From contig JAFTKW010000003.1 of NCBI GenBank assembly GCA_017453065.1, positions 111,734 through 175,733 on the forward strand: 64,000 nucleotides of DNA, written 5' to 3'. The notes below the pieces were generated by a model. That model was not told the origin of the DNA. It searched no databases and saw only the letters and a list, made by a program, of their open reading frames with translations. This stretch comes from Lachnospiraceae bacterium (GTDB lineage: Bacteria > Bacillota > Clostridia > Lachnospirales > Lachnospiraceae). The translations under genes and the position numbers were made by a program. Below are positions 62,300 to 64,000 of the stretch, one piece after another. Numbering within the stretch: the stretch's first letter is position 1; each line of letters begins with the position of its first letter.

Positions 62300-63310
62300 T
62301 TAAAATTTGCCAGCGTCTGCAGCTTCCTGGATAGATACTGCAACTGCAACAGTCATACCAACCATTGGGTTATTTCCCGCGCCGATAAGACCCATCATTT
62401 CTACGTGAGCAGGTACGGAAGAGGAACCAGCAAACTGAGCATCAGAATGCATACGTCCAAGTGTATCTGTCATACCGTAGGAAGCAGGACCTGCAGCCAT
62501 GTTGTCTGGGTGAAGTGTACGGCCTGTACCACCACCAGAAGCAACGGAGAAGTACTTCTTACCAGCTTCAGTTCTCTCCTTCTTGTAAGTACCAGCTACT
62601 GGATGCTGGAATCTTGTAGGGTTAGTAGAGTTACCTGTGATGGAAACGTCTACGTTCTCTTTCCACATGATTGCAACACCTTCTGGAACGGAGTTAGAAC
62701 CATAGCAGTTAACCTTAGCACGAAGGCCTTCGGAGTATGCCTTACGAGATACTTCTTTAACTGTATTTGTGTATGGATCATATTCTGTCTCAACAAATGT
62801 GAAACCATTGATTCTGGAGATAATCTGAGCAGCGTCTTTACCAAGACCGTTAAGGATTACTCTAAGTGGTTTCTGACGAACCTTGTTTGCTTTTTCTGCG
62901 ATACCGATAGCACCTTCAGCAGCTGCGAAAGATTCATGACCTGCAAGGAAGCAGAAGCAATCTGTCTCTTCTTCCAAAAGCATTTTACCAAGGTTACCAT
63001 GTCCAAGACCTACCTTACGTGTGTCAGCAACGGAACCTGGGATACAGAAAGCCTGAAGTCCCTCACCGATTGCAGCAGCTGCGTCTGCAGCTTTACGGCA
63101 GTCTTTCTTAATTGCGATTGCAGCGCCTACGATGTAAGCCCAGCAAGCATTTTCAAAACAAATAGGCTGGATTTTCTTAACCTGATCATAAACATCAAGT
63201 CCAGCATCTTTTGTGATTTTTTCAGCTTCTTCGATAGAAGAAATTCCATAAGTATTAAGCACAGCGTTAATCTGGTTAATACGTCTTTCATAGGATTCAA
63301 ATAATGCCAT
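62300..63310 (-). CDS. GGGtGRT protein
   Basis: 336 residues, named for the conserved SGGGTGRT segment near residue 265. Other conserved parts are GLGHGNLGKMLLEEE and NSTNPTRFQHPVAGTYKKE. The family is found in anaerobes, nearly always beside a NifU-like scaffold gene, as here (18-base gap). The role is not established; iron-sulphur or selenium/sulphur chemistry is inferred from the partner. Confidence 0.88.
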   Translation of the reverse strand: MALFESYERRINQINAVLNTYGISSIEEAEKITKDAGLDVYDQVKKIQPICFENACWAYIVGAAIAIKKDCRKAADAAAAIGEGLQAFCIPGSVADTRKVGLGHGNLGKMLLEEETDCFCFLAGHESFAAAEGAIGIAEKANKVRQKPLRVILNGLGKDAAQIISRINGFTFVETEYDPYTNTVKEVSRKAYSEGLRAKVNCYGSNSVPEGVAIMWKENVDVSITGNSTNPTRFQHPVAGTYKKERTEAGKKYFSVASGGGTGRTLHPDNMAAGPASYGMTDTLGRMHSDAQFAGSSSVPAHVEMMGLIGAGNNPMVGMTVAVAVSIQEAADAGKF

Positions 63311-63328
63311 TGTCTCTACCTCCTTATC

Positions 63329-64000
63329 TTATTTCACTTCTTCATCTGTTCTTGGGTCGATAATCTTCACTGCATCATCTACACGTCCGTACTGTCCGCA
63401 AGCTTTTGCATAAGCAGTGTTAGGGTCATCACCCTTCTTGATGAAGTCTGTCATTTTGCCGAGGCTGACAAATTTATAACCAATGATCTGATTATCAGCA
63501 TCAAGTGCAATACCTGTTACATAGCCTTCTGCCATTTCAAGGTAACGAGGTCCTTTTGCCAAAGTACCATACATAGTACCAACCTGGCTTCTAAGTCCTT
63601 TACCAAGGTCCTCAAGACCAGCACCAATTGCAAGTCCATCCTCAGAGAAAGCACTCTGGGAACGAACGTAAACGATCTGAAGGAATAATTCTCTCATAGC
63701 AGTATTGATAGCATCACAAACAAGGTCTGTATTCAATGCTTCCATAACAGTAAGACCTGGAAGAATTTCAGATGCCATAGCTGCAGAGTGAGTCATACCG
63801 GAACAACCGATAGTCTCAACCAAAGCCTCCTGAATGATACCCTCTTTAACGTTAAGAGTCAATTTGCAGGCACCCTGCTGAGGAGCACACCAGCCAATAC
63901 CATGGGTAAAGCCAGAGATGTCTTCTACTTTTTTAACCTGAACCCATTTAGCTTCTTCTGGGATAGGTGCACAGCCATGATGAACGCCCTGTGCTACTGG
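63329..64000 (-). CDS. NifU-like iron-sulphur cluster scaffold protein, cut by the window
   Basis: At least 223 residues are visible and the frame is open to base 64000, so the N-terminus lies beyond the window; the TTG at 63862 is internal. Cysteines sit in GWCAPQQGAC and TIGCSGMTHSAA, then KACGQYGRV, the pattern of NifU/IscU-like scaffolds of this family. The C-terminus carries a YVTGIALDADNQIIGYKF segment. It probably assembles or delivers an iron-sulphur cluster for the GGGtGRT protein. Confidence 0.82.
   Translation of the reverse strand, partial: PVAQGVHHGCAPIPEEAKWVQVKKVEDISGFTHGIGWCAPQQGACKLTLNVKEGIIQEALVETIGCSGMTHSAAMASEILPGLTVMEALNTDLVCDAINTAMRELFLQIVYVRSQSAFSEDGLAIGAGLEDLGKGLRSQVGTMYGTLAKGPRYLEMAEGYVTGIALDADNQIIGYKFVSLGKMTDFIKKGDDPNTAYAKACGQYGRVDDAVKIIDPRTDEEVK

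Noticed and set aside
62405-63304. 299-codon open frame opposite the GGGtGRT gene
   Set aside because: Antisense shadow of a well-conserved gene, with no start signal or domain.

Overview
The window looks like chromosomal DNA from a low-GC Firmicute of class Clostridia, most probably a Lachnospiraceae relative. The evidence is the AT-rich composition, strong AGGAGG-type ribosome binding sites, TTGACA/TATAAT promoters, and clostridial gene sets: the paired radical-SAM/DUF2344 genes, rpmB-asp23-fakA-recG, rsmD-coaD, the ytfI-ytfJ sporulation pair, and the GGGtGRT/NifU-like pair. Sporulation-linked genes (ytfJ, a ylbJ-like gene) suggest a spore-forming ancestry. No phage, transposon, insertion sequence or CRISPR array was seen, and no gene-free stretch exceeds 300 bases. 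About 85% of genes lie on the minus strand.

Layout. 1-5.2 kb: end of dtd (+), then an operon on minus (radical SAM, DUF2344, RNase G, SbcD-like nuclease). 5.3-10.5 kb: histidine operon hisZ-hisG-hisD-hisB-hisIE with a sigma-A promoter and a palindromic candidate operator. 10.5-17.3 kb: housekeeping run (thioesterase, an RsuA-HAD fusion, YgiQ radical SAM, SDR, membrane protein, RluA-type synthase, recU). 17.3-25.5 kb: ylbJ-like gene (+), then parE-parC-rsmD-coaD-coiled-coil protein-amidase. 25.6-31.1 kb: asp23-fakA-recG-degV, with rpmB divergent. 31.1-39 kb: lipoprotein phosphoesterase, J-domain protein, ytfJ/ytfI, HD-GYP protein, NUDIX, U32 protein, zapA. 39.1-48.6 kb: ruvA-ruvB followed by three adaptor lipoproteins, a MacB/FtsX permease and two ATPases. 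48.6-57 kb: MATE exporter, then branched-chain amino acid genes (leuCD, a LysR regulator, ilvC, two ilvN-like genes, ilvB) and tRNA-Pro. 57-64 kb: metH, a small lipoprotein, TM2 and DUF4870 membrane proteins, an acyltransferase, and the GGGtGRT/NifU-like pair running off the right edge.

Most notable points. ilvB has one in-frame TAA 25 codons before its natural end. An identical-arm palindrome (ATAAC-N5-GTTAT) lies about 65 bp upstream of the predicted starts of both leuCD and ilvN-ilvC and inside the lysR promoter, suggesting a local LysR regulon. Three different adaptor lipoproteins serve one ABC permease, and one of its ATPases ends in an AbrB-like segment. The his operon operator resembles TrpR-type sites. 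HisIE carries a degenerate HisF-like domain. The HD-GYP protein has Tyr where the metal-binding His should be. All functional statements rest on motif and family recognition by eye; no database search was run.
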